A stretch of DNA of 64,000 nucleotides, taken from contig CM042558.1 of assembly GCA_023630585.1 (NCBI GenBank), forward strand, positions 15,702,300 through 15,766,299. The letters are read 5' to 3'. This document shows positions 1-11,725 of the stretch, piece after piece (position 1 is the first letter of the stretch; every line of letters starts with the position of its first letter). The position numbers were made by a program, and so were the translations under genes. Source of the stretch: Cranoglanis bouderius (lineage: Eukaryota > Chordata > Actinopteri > Siluriformes > Cranoglanididae). A model generated the notes under the pieces. That model saw only the letters and a program-made list of their open reading frames with translations. It had not been told where the DNA came from and did not search any database.

Positions 1-1065
1 ACATAGTCACATCTGTTAAAATACAAGACGACAAACCATCATTTTGTTCATCACTAACTTAACTAGCTGACTAGCTACTAATCTATCTAGCATTTATCAG
101 AGGTTGACATATGTGCGATTTAAGATTCTCAGCAGTTTAGCTATTAACACCCAACGTTTTGGACATCCCGAACATTAGGTAAGTTAACTAGCTGTATAGC
201 TAACTGCTATAAACCTTCCTAGCACTTGTCAGAAGTTGGCATCTGTGTGATTTCAGTATCTCAAGTTCTCAAGCTGTTGTTTCTCAACAGGATAGCTGTT
301 AACATCCAAGAGTTTGTTCATCCCTAACTTTAGAAAAGTTAGCTAGGTGTGTAGCTAACTGCTAGTAAACTAGACTAAATTTATCACAAGTAAACAAGAG
401 TGGTATTTCAGTTTGATTTGCATTTCCATATTCTCAGTGATTTTTAATTTTTTTTTTTTCTAGTCACACCTGTCAAAATGTAACACAACAAACCGTAATT
501 TGTTTGTCCCTAACATAATCTAAGGTGACTAGACCACTAACTGACTGATAGTGAACTAGCCAGAAGTTGACATATGTCATTTTAGAATCTGTATCTAAAT
601 TTGCATTGTTCTCAGCAGTTTAGCTATTAACACTCAGAGTGTTGTACATTCCTAACTTTAGCTAAGCTGGCTAGCAAGGTGGCTAGTAAACTAGCTCAAA
701 TTTATCATAGGTAGAAAAAAGTGGTATTTAGCATTGCCACATTCTTTGTGACTTATTAACACTAGTCCCACCTGTCGAAATATAACATGACAAACCATCA
801 TTTGGTTCAACACTAACATAAACCTGTTGACTAGGTTGACTAGCCAGGTAGCTAACTGCTATTAAACTCGCTAGCAGTCAGAGGTTGGCTTATGTGTGAT
901 TTCAGTATATGAGCCTCGATTTGCATTATTTCTCTGCAGTTTAACTACAACGCCCAAGATTTTGTTCATCCCCAACTTTAGGAAAGCTAGCTTTGTGGCT
1001 ATCGAACTGCTACTAAATTAGCTAGCATTTGTTAGAGGTTGACATCTGTGGGATTTCATGTCAGT
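1..1065. repeat. Decayed tandem satellite, about 150/300-bp unit
   Basis: Related blocks recur in the same order. The block TAGTCACACCTGTCAAAATG followed by ACAAACCATCATTTGTTC appears near 5, 463 and 764. Blocks with GCTAGCTAACTGCTA, AGAGGTTGACATATGTG and CAGCAGTTTAGCTATTAACA follow each of them. The start-to-start distance is about 301 bp for the last two copies and about 458 bp for the first, which fits 2x and 3x a roughly 150-bp unit. Copies have diverged by point changes and small indels. No open reading frame of interest is present. The array may begin left of the window. Confidence 0.7.
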
Positions 1066-2053
1066 GGTTTGAATTTTAAGAAACTTCACCAAACGTAAAA
1101 ACAAACAAACAAACAAAAAACGACAACAGAAAAATCCCTGATCTCCTCTACCATAGCAATCCAAACTTTTGTTCATTACTAATATTAGCAAAATAAGCGT
1201 GCTAGCTCGCTTAGCACACAGATTCTACAGCCAAATGCTTACAGATACCACACCATCCTCTAATAATTTCCATATTAAATGGTATCCATGATACCTTTAT
1301 ACACAAAACATCCTGAATAATTTATTTTCTTTCTTTTTTTTTTCTGTAAGTACTGAAGCGTTAAAAAAAAATCTAATTTGTCATATTACTTTAATATCAT
1401 TAAAGTAGTTGTAGTTCAAGGAAAACAACCTTTTTATCTGACAGCTGGGAAGAAAGAGAGAAAGTGAGGGATAAAGAAGGATGCAGCTACAGTTACAATA
1501 AAAGACACTGCCACCCAAATGGGATTTATTTCTCAATACTAATTTTAAAAAAAAAAAAAAACAGAAGAAGAAGAAAAAAAAAGCTGGACAATTTTACATC
1601 TGCCGAGTGAGGCGTGAGATACAGAAGAGCAAATTGAAGTACATGTAACATGACACAAATGAACAAAAGTGTTTAGCTAATGATTTATTATTGAAGAGGC
1701 TCCGTAAGCCCCGGCTCCGGCCCTGGCTCTATTGTGGCCAGATCGGACGAGGAGATAAGGGTCAGTCTAATGGCAGTCAGCTGGCAGGTGGGCCAGCGCG
1801 GGTTAATCAGAGTTAAGTGATATTTAAGTGGAGGACGACAGCGAGCAAGACACTGAATACAGCCGAGGCTTTCGCTGGTGAGCATGGGACTCACCTGAGG
1901 CAGCAGCTGGAACACACGCCGTAAACCTGGTGTGTACCTGACACACACACACACACACACAACCATCCAAACACATGTTTATACTAGAATACAAACATTA
2001 ACACACGCAAAGGCTAAACACCTGCTTACACACACCAGAATGACTACCCTAGT

Positions 2054-2090
<37 letters not shown>

Positions 2091-2579
2091 GTGTACTGAA
2101 CCAAAAAAAAGGGTATACACTGTTCCTGAGCTTGAGAGCTTAACTGTGTCAAACAGATACAATTGCACTAACAAGCCTCTAATCCGAACACACTCCTCTT
2201 CAGAGTTAACAACACACACACAAGCTTTTCATGACACATGTCGGCTTGTGAAGTGTCATAACAGAGGCTTGTGTCAGTGTAGTTTTAAGTCAGTTGTCAT
2301 GAAGGGTTTATGTCGATATAAGGGATATAGGGGTCATGTAGCTTTATGAATGCATACTGTACCTTTAATCAACATTTTAACATATTTTGTGTCATATTAC
2401 TTATTTTTCTTTTCTGGTGTGAGTATTAATGTTTGTTGTACATTGAGATACAATTGAAAATGCATTCTGCAGTATTAATCAAAGTAGGTAGCTAACTAAT
2501 GAATGATCATGTTTGCGAATAAAAGTGTAGCTAGCTAACAATACCAAGAAGGAAAAAAAAAGCTAAGGAGCCAAACCTA
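1066..2579. other. Non-coding stretch with A-rich runs and CA/GT microsatellites
   Basis: I see no gene here. Features are short A/T runs (1320-1375, 1545-1582), a CA run near 1940-1961 and a GT run near 2055-2088. The short open frames over the GT/CA runs read Cys-Val or Thr-His and are artefacts of the dinucleotide. Confidence 0.6.
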
Positions 2580-2775
2580 CAGTATGTACACTAATCTGGC
2601 AAAAGACCAAGCTTGTTTATTTTCCCCCAATCATTTATCATTTAAAATGATTCTAGCAACCAATCAAAAATGTTAGCTAATGTTAGTGAATGAAGTTTGT
2701 ATTGAATCCTGACGAATGTGAACTTGCTCTAAAATTAAAATCGAATGAACTGCTTCTGAATACTGACTTGTTTCC
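2580..2775. repeat. Dispersed repeat, copy A (partner at about 5050-5250)
   Basis: The segment starting CTGGCAAAAGACCAAGCTTG, with a T-rich patch, CTAGCAAC, ATGTTAGCTAA and a TGAATACTGACTTG end, matches 5050-5250 in the same order (CTGGCAAAATACTAAGGTTG, T-rich, CTAGCAAC, AATGCTAGCTAA, GAGTTTTGACTTTT). The two are diverged copies in the same orientation. The class is unknown. Confidence 0.45.
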
Positions 2776-2852
2776 CGTGTAGCAAACCAAGGTTACTTCA
2801 ATATGCTATTGCACTGGGGTTATCGCCTCAGCCAGGTTTAAGAAACGTCAAC

Positions 2853-3285
2853 GTGGCCACTCATAATAGATGCCGAGCTAGTGGGATAAAGTTCTACAAA
2901 AGTATCAGGGTTGAATTATTTAAGAAAATTATCCTAAAACATGGCATGTTTAAACCATCGATTAAACCATCATTAAAATACGTACAGAATAAGCCTAGAG
3001 GTGGCCGTTCACCAAAAGTCAGGCTAAGGGTAATGTTCAGCATGATGCTACCAACACCGTGCTTCACTGTAGGGATAAAGTTGTCAGGGTGATTAGTGCT
3101 GGGTTTCTGTCAAATGTAGGGTTTGGGTCAAGGCCAAAAAGATAGTAAAAGTAAAAGAAATGGGATTTCATATGTATTTTTTTTTCAATAATTTCTTCCC
3201 GCAACTCTTCCATAATGCAATAGTTATGAATAGTTTCTTCCGTCTGAGCTGTAGATCTCTCCATCTCCTTCAGATGGGTTTTTAT
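2853..3285. mobile_element. Composite Tc1-like transposon debris
   Basis: Two pieces face different ways. On the + strand, 2853-3020 translates to a stretch with KPRGGRSPKVRL, like the helix-linker and GRPR-type motif near the N-terminus of Tc1 transposases. On the - strand, 3025-3285 includes the complement of CAGTGAAGCACGGTGTTGG, the PTVKHGGGS-type motif found between the first and second catalytic Asp of Tc1 transposases, followed by degenerate sequence running back towards the N-terminal part. Neither piece has terminal repeats that I can place, and both are non-functional. Confidence 0.5.
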
Positions 3286-5049
3286 AAGGGGTTGTCTTTA
3301 AAAAAAAAACACAAAATATGTTATTTTAAATTGGACGTGAAGTGTAAAAACACTGTTTTGTATGTATAGCAATACATAGGGGTTTTTTTTACCTTGCTTT
3401 ACTGGCTTTAAGTGTTTTGCTGCGACTTTTAGAGACGTCAGCCACAGGCCAAACTGAGTTGAGTAAATGAGCGGGATTGCCTGCTCGCCGCACTCTAATT
3501 CGATAAAGAAACAGTAGAATCGCTGCCGTATGCAAGCCGCACGCCATCTTCAGAAACGTCACTGCAGTTCCCCCACCCCCCATCGCTGCCTCCTACTGGA
3601 CAATATCTGCATCTTGCTTCCACATACATTAAAGAAGGCTGTACAGGAAATCAGCCGATATGAAAAAACAACAGCAGGGCTTTCAGGGCACCGCCATGAA
3701 ATATGGAGCAGGAGAGAAGAGCAGGGAAGCGGCTGTAATGAAGCTGTCGTAATTGGAACAAGGTTTTGGCCCTCGAACGCTTCTGCCTCCGCTTCCACTC
3801 GGCTGCGAGTGCTCACTCTCGGCCAAATCAAACCCAAACGGCAGGCGAAGCAAAACAACGCAGGCACACGCGAGCACAAATGAAGTCTGATGGGATGGGA
3901 TGAGGTTTGATAGAAGTGATTGGAGAAATGTAGAGAAAGAGAGAGAGTGGGGAAATATATCCTGGCAGGTTGTGTTTGTGGCATTTACATTCTGCTCTTC
4001 TAAAATTAAATTGTAAGAATTGTGTCCCTGGATTACAGACAGTCTCTCTGAACTATAAGTAGACCCTCTAAACTTATACGGTTTCCCTAAACGCTGGGAA
4101 GTAAACTGTTTTCAGTCTCAGAGGGATTGATGCTGGTTTTATACACTAACAGGGAGTGTATGGAGTTCATTACAGACATACTGCTGTCCAAAACTGTGGT
4201 TTCTCAAGTTTGCCAGAATCCATATATTGTTAAGATTATTGCAAAATTGTCAGGGGAGAATCATTTGAATGATCTCTGACAAGTAAAGAGATGTTAAGGT
4301 CTCAGTGAATTGTTAAAACAAGCCCAGTTCACAACCACAAGAAGGCTGTTATACTGGTAAAGAGCATTTTGTCCATTTGTGATCAATAAGTAAAGGGATA
4401 TAAATCAGGTATGAACCTACCACTCTAGCAGGCATGTACCTTCTCCTTAAGTCCACGTCAAGTCTCAGGTTGCAGCTCTCAAGGACGAAAAGCTCTCATC
4501 CAAAGTCCCTAAGCTGCAAATCAATTTGAGTAATAAATGGTTTGGGCAGCCTGGTCACCTTAATGTATCACTGTAGCATGTAGTTTGAGTAACACAAGTA
4601 ATATTGGAGAACCAGTCATTTACACGTCTGAAATTTAGTTTAAAGTCAAAATCCACTTAATACACTTAAGTCCAAGTCATGTCTTAGATCAAAGATACAA
4701 TTAGTTTCAACCCACAGATAGCGGGTTACTTACTGAAGATCTGGCCACATGGTTTAGAGTCTTCAAAGTTGCATTCTCATTGATTATGTAAACGTGCACC
4801 AACTTCTGACTGGCAATTTTTGGTCACGTGACTCGATAAGCTTTTCAGAGTAACATTGTAGACACAGGACTACCAGAACTTCAAGAGTTAGGTTCGAAGA
4901 AGTTAGTGGTGAGTAAACATGATACTTATGAGTTTTCCGAAAGGTTCTGGGAATAGTTAATGTTTGGTTGGTTGCATTTCTGTCAAATGTGTGCTAACCT
5001 CATATCCAGCTAGTGACATCAAGAAAGAAAAGCAATAGCCAACCCTGTC
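3286..5049. other. Non-coding stretch, no gene seen
   Basis: No splice-consistent exon or known family was recognised. 3480-3880 is somewhat GC-richer and open in several frames, but with no recognisable protein. The rest is AT-rich unique-looking sequence. Confidence 0.5.
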
Positions 5050-5250
5050 TCCACTAACCTGGCAAAATACTAAGGTTGTTTGTTTTGGGTTTTTTTTTTT
5101 TCCCTTCAAGTCAATTGAATTCAATACCATTCAATTTTTTCCTAGCAACTTATCATGAACACTAATGCTAGCTAAGTCCATGTAAATCCAATATAAACTT
5201 GTTTAATGTCTAATAAATTAAATTTCATTATGAGTTTTGACTTTTGTTGA
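5050..5250. repeat. Dispersed repeat, copy B (partner at about 2580-2775)
   Basis: This is the diverged second copy of the repeat described at 2580-2775, in the same orientation, interrupted by a longer T run near 5090-5100. Confidence 0.4.
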
Positions 5251-6058
5251 GTGAACATGGTCAGAAATTTGGAATTACTCTGGACATCCAAGCCCTAGAA
5301 TTGAGTTTTACATCAGTAGGAGCTTCACAACTATGGCCTTAAGTACCTACCTATAGAAGGGGTTTGGAGTGGGCAGAGGACTATTCCCACACTATTCTGG
5401 CATATAATAGATTATTAGATAATTTGATTTCCAATTATGACCAATCAGTAACCGACTTTGCCACTTTTGGTAGTATCACTTTTGTTTGCTCAAGCATGAG
5501 GATCGCTGTCTTCTTGGCTCTCACTGCTACATCACATCTGATTCCCTTGTTTTGTTGTCAGATGTGCTATGGCAATGCTACATCCAGTTCTCCTGCATGA
5601 CAGTATGTAGTGATAAAGCCTAAAATTTCATCCTTGACATGGTGTACTGTACATAAGATCATTCAGTTGATTAAACTCGTTTCACTGAATATTTAACATT
5701 TCTGATACAGATAATCATCACAGATGTTCTCCGAGGTGTAACGTTCTTGCACTAATTGATGTAGAGTTGGGATTTTTTTTGCAAATGTATTGCAGAACTA
5801 CTGGGACTTTTTTTTTTGTTTTCTTCATTATTCTGACAGAAAAGATTGTACGTGCTTGTCCAAAAGTCTATTTGTGACTTTTCATTTCTCTGTTTTATAT
5901 CAGTCCCAATATGATCTGTATGATGCATTCACTCCAGTTCCCATGATGCCCAGCTCATAACCATGCCACATTATCCTTTGTCAAACATCTATCCCTGTTC
6001 TCGCTCACCTGATTACTGATTTAATTAACCCGTTCACAATCAAGCACACTCCTATATA

Positions 6059-6897
6059 TAGTGTCCTCCACTAATACTGGCACCCTTGGTAAATAAAGCA
6101 AAGAAGGCTGTGAAAAATTGTCTTTATTGTTTAACCTTTTGATTTTTTGATCAAAAAATTCACAAAAATACTCTGTTCTCTGTTATCAACAAAAAAAAAA
6201 TCTTTATTAAATATAGGTGTGCAACAGTTATTGGCACCCTTTTAGTCAATACTTTGTGCTACCTCCCTTTGCCAAGATAACAGCTCTGAGTCTTCTCCTA
6301 TAATGCCTGATGAGGTTGGAGAATACATGGCAAGGGATCTGAGACCATTCCTCCATACAGAATCTCTCCAGATCCTTCAAATTTCGAGGTCCACGCTGGT
6401 GGACTCTCCACTTCAGTTCACCCCTTCAGTTTCTATGGGTTTCAAGTCAGGGGACTGGGATGGCCATGGTAGGACTTTTTTTGTGGTCAGTAAAACCATT
6501 TTTGTGTTGATTTTGATGTATGTTTTGGATCATTGTCCTGTTGGAAGATCCAACCACGGCCCATTTTAAGCTTTCTGGCAAAGGCAGTCAGGTTTTCATT
6601 TAATATCTGTTGATATTTGATAGAGTCCATGATGCCATATATCCTAACAAAATGTCCAGGTCATCTGGCAGAAAACCAGCCCCAAAACATTATAGAGCCA
6701 CCACCATATTTAACCGTGGGCGTGAGGTATTTTTCCATATGGCTACCTCTCTGTGTACGCCAAAACCAAGCCAAAAGGCTTTTTTCTTGAAACCCTTCCA
6801 AACAACTTGGGTATGTAGGTGATGTACGTGACTTTGGATTGTAGTTTTGGAGACTTTCTGACCCCAAGACGCAACTAACTATTAGTGGAGGGCACTG
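6059..6897 (-). mobile_element. Truncated Tc1-like element, transposase on - strand
   Basis: The ends are inverted copies of each other: left AGTGTCCTCCACTAATA, right (as complement) CAGTGCCCTCCACTAATA, each flanked by TA. The - strand carries pieces of a Tc1 transposase: PTVKYGGGSIMFWGWFSA around 6661-6740, and a catalytic-end motif like WPSQSPDLKPIE around 6425-6470. The N-terminal half of the transposase is missing and the remainder has frameshifts. At 839 bp it is about half the usual Tc1 length, so it is an internally deleted, dead copy. Confidence 0.8.
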
Positions 6898-7441
6898 TAC
6901 ATACATTGCAACCTGTACTTGCATGCGCCTATACACCTTGATGGTCTCATTCTTGTCTGGTATAAAACAGTAAGCATTAATTGAGCTTAGAAAAGTGGTA
7001 AAGAAGCAAGAAAGTGGATACTCAGGATACAGTGAGTAAATCACACTGAGCAGCAAGAATAAATCTATCAGTTACATCTGTTGTTAACAGAAATAATGTG
7101 TTCATGTACAGAAAGCATATGAAGATCTTTATGTATGGATTGAGGACGTGATGTGTAAATGAAAAAAGAACAACAAAAAGTGTACGCTTGTATTACCTAC
7201 AGAATCGGTAGTAGGGTTTGTGTTTAAGGATGCTAGTTTGCAAGCAATTTTCAAATTATATGTCTGGATAATGTGCAAAGAGCATGTCGAACAAGGCCAC
7301 AGTGAATTAGCTGTGTATATTTGTGCAGAACTGAACCACACACCCCTTGCTAATTACCGAGACGTGTCAAAAAGTGTGCTGGATCTTTGATGTGCTGTGT
7401 ATTCCTTAATGACCTTTGTGTTACTGTATGCATGTATTAAC

Positions 7442-7496
7442 TGTGTGTGTGTGTGTGTGTGTGTCTGTGTGTATGTGTGTGTGTGTGTGTGTATAT
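7442..7496. repeat. GT microsatellite
   Basis: An interrupted (GT)n tract with CT and AT interruptions, about 55 bp long. Confidence 0.85.
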
Positions 7497-7569
7497 AAAA
7501 AAAGTAGAGAGGGAAAAAAAGAGTGCGTATGTCAGTAAGCAGCCGGCAGGGCTTGATGTCAATCAACCA

Positions 7570-7730
7570 GGCTTCTAATTAAAAGTAGAAGCGAGAGGCT
7601 GCTGGGGACAGCAATCACTATCAAACTCCCATTTTCATATGAATGGCCTTTTTAATTAAACTCTCCAGCTAATAAACGCCTGGATCAAAACCGATGGAGC
7701 CGTTTACCAGACAAAGAGCTTTCTCTCGCA
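7570..7730. other. Possible conserved non-coding element
   Basis: A low-repeat island between microsatellites, rich in homeodomain-like cores (CTAATTAAAAG, TTTTTAATTAAACT, GCTAATAAACG). It has no coding signal. The call rests on composition and motif content only; conservation cannot be judged from one sequence. Confidence 0.25.
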
Positions 7731-8078
7731 CGAAAACCAAAGGCGGACGAGGACTAGAGAAGGTACAAACGTCAGAGAGACGACGGGATGAACTAAAGAG
7801 TGAGAAACAGAGAGAGAGAGAGAGAAGTACACTGGCTTTGAACCTGTCATGATGTCTGTGTTTTTGTTCTCACGGGCGGCCTGCCAGCGGCTATTATTGT
7901 GGATAAAGTTTATTTAGCGTCAATGGAATTAAGCGCGAGGAAGAGGAGGAGGAGCAAAGAGTAAAGCGAGGCAACACAGAGAAAGAACATAAAACACAGC
8001 ACTATCTCTGAGCTCGATGAAAGGCAGAAGCTACAAAACAAACAGCTTGTGTTTGTGCTGCCTATTAGTGAGCCAGTG

Positions 8079-8116
<38 letters not shown>
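8079..8116. repeat. TG microsatellite
   Basis: A pure (TG)n tract of about 19 units. Confidence 0.9.
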
Positions 8117-8261
8117 ATCCTGAGATTCCAGTTTATTAGCACATCCTGGTGTATACATACTGCATATACATCTAGATCTTCAGTTACCTCATATACAGTA
8201 TATTATAGTGTGTGTGTGTGTTTTAATGTTTATATTTATGTGCATTAACATACAGTCCGAG

Positions 8262-8495
8262 CTTGTTGAAGATAGGAAAAGCATCATCTGTTCCTTTTCC
8301 AATCTTCAGCTGTCCAGTTTCGGTGAGCCTGTGCCCACTATAGCCTCAGATTCCTGTTCTTGGCTGACAGGAGTAGAACCTGACGTGTTGTTCTGCTGTT
8401 GTAGCCCATCCACCCCAAGGATTGATGTGCCCTGAGATGCTTTTCTGCTCACCACGGCTGTAAAGAGCGGTTATCTGAGTTAACGTAGACATTTT
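8262..8495 (-). mobile_element. Tc1-like transposase fragment (family also at 12.9 and 25.7 kb)
   Basis: The - strand reads like a Tc1 transposase segment before and around the first catalytic Asp. Recognisable stretches include the complements of TGAGATGCTTTTCTGCTCAC, GGCTGACAGGAGTAGAACCT and GTTGTAGCCCATCC, which match in order the family pieces at 12898-13343 (- strand) and 25678-25975 (+ strand). No terminal repeats are present here and the frame is broken. Confidence 0.55.
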
Positions 8496-9764
8496 TTTGT
8501 AGAATAATTTCATGAATTATTCAGTTGAAGGTCAGATTTTTTATTTTTTTTGATATCTGTATTCATTCCTTCAAAGACGAAACTACACTTTTTTTTTTCA
8601 GAAGGAACTAGTTCTGTGGGTCTGATGTGCATCTCCGTTCTTCCTAATGATATTCCCTCGGTTGGTGTTTTGATGATGGTGTTGGAGAACGCCGTCTAAA
8701 TGTTGCTGTCGCTCCCAAATGTCCCATAGTTGTTCTGTTGGATTTGTGGGATTGTGTGAAGGCCACAAGGGCATACAGCCCTCGTGCCCTGTGCATGGAG
8801 TTAGGGGTCATCCTGGAAGAGACCACGCCCATCAGGATAGAATTGTTTCATCATAACGTGAAGGTGATCAGTCAGAAGAACTTTGTATTGGTTTGCACTG
8901 ACACTTTCTTTCTAAGAGGACAAGTGGGTACAAATAAATAAATAAATAAATGCTCCGTACAGCAGAACAGAGCCACTGGGCTTTTCATTCATTTGCACAG
9001 TGTTAAAGGATATAGTATATTGTGGATATCCCCTGAATACATTAGTTTTGGCATCAAATCAAGTGTACACTAGTGTGTATTTTGTTTTGACGTTTCTCCC
9101 TAAAAATCAGATACAAAGACTTTCTAGAACCGATTTTCTAGAACTGAAATTGCTCTGATATAAACAAAATACAAATATTAACTCACATTAACTAATAGAA
9201 AGTACCAAAATCATAAGATCTCTATTAAAAGTGGGTTTTGAGTCATTGGGTCCTCCTTTTTTTAAGTAAAGGGAACCATAATTAAAATCTGCATCTCTGG
9301 TATTCACTCATATACTACAGATGTGCTGGATGTATTTATGTATTAGTGTGTGGGCGTTCCTCCAGAAAATCAATTATTTAAAGTTACACGAAAATCTGCT
9401 TTACTAATGCCATTTGTAGGCCCTGTGTGAAACTGAACATTCTTGCACTCATGCAAGAAAATATTTATATTAATAATGTTTCTCGGTTCATATCTGGGAC
9501 CGTGGTCCTACACACACCGTGTCTCGTTTGTATCCAGGAAGCTTTGGTATTAACTGTGTAACTATGCCTGAGGGAAGAACCAGCGTGGTACAAATCCGTT
9601 ATCAACCATTTCACATGCAACTTCCTGCAACTCTTAATCCTCCTCATGTTGTAACATTTAAAAAAAAGCGAATACTGTAGGGCATTGTGAAGGATTTCTA
9701 TTAAGACTTCCAGTACAACATTAAAACACACTCTTTTTTTTTTTTTTTTTTTTGCCAATTATAA

Positions 9765-9960
9765 GTGGCTAATGACTGGTGCAGCTATTAGCTCGTATCT
9801 GGAAGCCAATCTCCGGCCTGCTCGCTTTACTTCATCATTTTGGGCAGCTCTGATATCTGAGGGCTTAATTGGAAATGAGACACTAAATATCAAATCGGCT
9901 TAAATGTGATGTCTATTATTACACGTTGATTTGAGCGGTTGATATCGGACTCGGTCGCGT
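9765..9960. other. Possible conserved non-coding element
   Basis: A low-repeat segment beside a poly-T tract with several homeodomain-like cores (CCAATTATAAG, GGCTTAATTGG, ATTATTACACG). No coding signal. Suggested by composition only. Confidence 0.22.
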
Positions 9961-10045
9961 CATTAGAACTGGCCTGTGCACGGGAACACAAATGTTTGCT
10001 TTGTTCTTAAAATGGACCGACGTGAAACCTGACCCATGTTCTTTC

Positions 10046-10050
<5 letters not shown>

Positions 10051-10096
<46 letters not shown>

Positions 10097-10106
10097 ACAA
10101 AAAAAA
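10051..10106. repeat. AC microsatellite
   Basis: A nearly pure (AC)n tract of about 55 bp. Open frames across it read Thr-His or Cys-Val repeats and are not genes. Confidence 0.9.
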
Positions 10107-10905
10107 GTACATGCATGATTGCATGCACAGACGCATACACATACAACATACAATACATAGCCTGTGTACATTTTGTGTAAAGCCAATCGGAAATGGTCTG
10201 GAACTGCAGATATACAGCAGCAGGAATATATCTGAGATCTGAGCTTAAGCTTTTCCATACCAGAGCAAATTCAGAAATAAAAACAGGATATATTTCATAT
10301 GGTTTGACCACTTTGGGAATCTTTATACACTTTTTTAAAAGGTGTGCGTCTATTTTATCAGACGTCTTGTAGCACTTTCGACTGACGGTGTGAGTTTTTC
10401 GTTTTGCACAGAGAGTGTGAGAGGGAGCGAGAGATGCTCAGAGAAAAAAGAAAAAGAGAATGAGAGAGATAGAGAGCATGCCACAAGCACCTCAAAGCTT
10501 TCATTCTCTCTAATTTCCTCTCTCTACCTTCTTCTCAAACTTTTCAACACCGCAACCTGAGGAAACCCTGACGAAGTATAACAATAAAATTAACTTGTAA
10601 TGAGCAAAATAATTGCACTTCAAACGCACGGCTCGCATGCAGGAGAAAGGCCTAATTTGGAGATTACATGGCTTGTGAATGCTCGAGTTCAAAACACAAA
10701 GAGGCTGGTTATGAAGCGAGAAGAAAGAGGTCCATCCCAAACGAGCGCTCGGCGTTCTTCCGACTCGTGCGCCGGGGACGCTGCGGGCATCAGGGGCAAA
10801 TTCACCATGCGAAAAAACCTCCATTCTGCATGCAGCCACTTCAAAGGAGCAGGAACCGAGTCTCAGGCAGCCAGTGGGCAAGGGGAAAAATCAGACAGAA
10901 ACTCA

Positions 10906-10906
<1 letters not shown>

Positions 10907-10945
<39 letters not shown>
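10907..10945. repeat. AC microsatellite
   Basis: A pure (AC)n tract of about 39 bp, preceded by a GC-richer segment (10740-10880) with no recognisable exon. Confidence 0.9.
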
Positions 10946-10947
<2 letters not shown>

Positions 10948-11326
10948 CGTCTCCTGGAGTGACAGAAAATGGCAGGGGGCCTGACGCAGAAGCGGAGATT
11001 TAGCTGATCAAGGGAGCTTTTTTTTTTCCTTTTCCCAAATCAACACAGCGGCGCTTTCTCAATCTTTAACCCCAGAGAGAGATCAGAGGAGAGGAAGAGA
11101 AGTGCTGAGAAAGTTACCAAGAAAAAGGAAAGAAAGCAAGGAGAAAGAAAGAAAGAGAGACAGAAAGAAATGATTTTTTTTTTTACGTTTTACATAACAT
11201 TTACATTTATTAGATTATTTTATTCAAAATGGTGGCAGTGCAAAATCCAAAAAGATGTTACATCTAGAACCGCTAAGGGTTCTTCTGTTTGTCCCTTGGC
11301 TGAAACCATTAAACTATTTCTATGCA

Positions 11327-11461
11327 GAACCCTACAAGAGAGAACCCTACTAGAGAGAACCCTACAAGAGAGAACCCTACTAGAGAGAACCCTACAAGAG
11401 AGAACCCTACTAGAGAGAACCCTACAAGAGAGAACCCTACTAGGGAGAACCCTACAAGAGA
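11327..11461. repeat. 15-bp minisatellite, 9 copies in 30-bp pairs
   Basis: Nine head-to-tail copies of GAACCCTACAAGAGA, alternating with the variant GAACCCTACTAGAGA, so a 30-bp higher-order period sits on the 15-bp one. The unit is a multiple of three and both strands stay open through the array, which explains the apparent reading frames there. The final copies degrade into GAATTCCCC. Confidence 0.9.
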
Positions 11462-11569
11462 ATTCCCCTCTCACAGAGGAATCCAAGAAGAACCCTTTTA
11501 GAAAGCACCTTTTAAGAAGCCGTAATTGACGAATCCATTGTGAATCCATTGCGGTGCCATGGTTGGTAA

Positions 11570-11725
11570 ATTGTTGCCGTACGGCAACAATGTGCAATGG
11601 TGGAAAGTATCTAGACAAAAAAGAATATAGTCAAAAATAATTCCAATTACTGCATTTTCCAGACTATAAGTTGCAGAGTTTTGTACTAAAATTGGAGATA
11701 AATTAATTGTTGCCATATGGCAACA
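11570..11725. repeat. Pair of perfect palindromes with shared TGTTGCC arms
   Basis: A perfect 22-bp palindrome spans 11570-11591 (half-site ATTGTTGCCGT). A perfect 18-bp palindrome spans 11708-11725 (half-site TGTTGCCAT). They share the outer TGTTGCC/GGCAACA and differ in the centre (GTAC versus ATAT). They could be the ends of a small 156-bp mobile element or paired sites for a dimeric protein. Confidence 0.5.

Noticed and set aside
3530..3984. Overlapping frames of 117 and 141 codons on opposite strands
   Set aside because: No recognisable protein family, no consistent splice sites, and a GC-richer patch that is open in many frames by chance.
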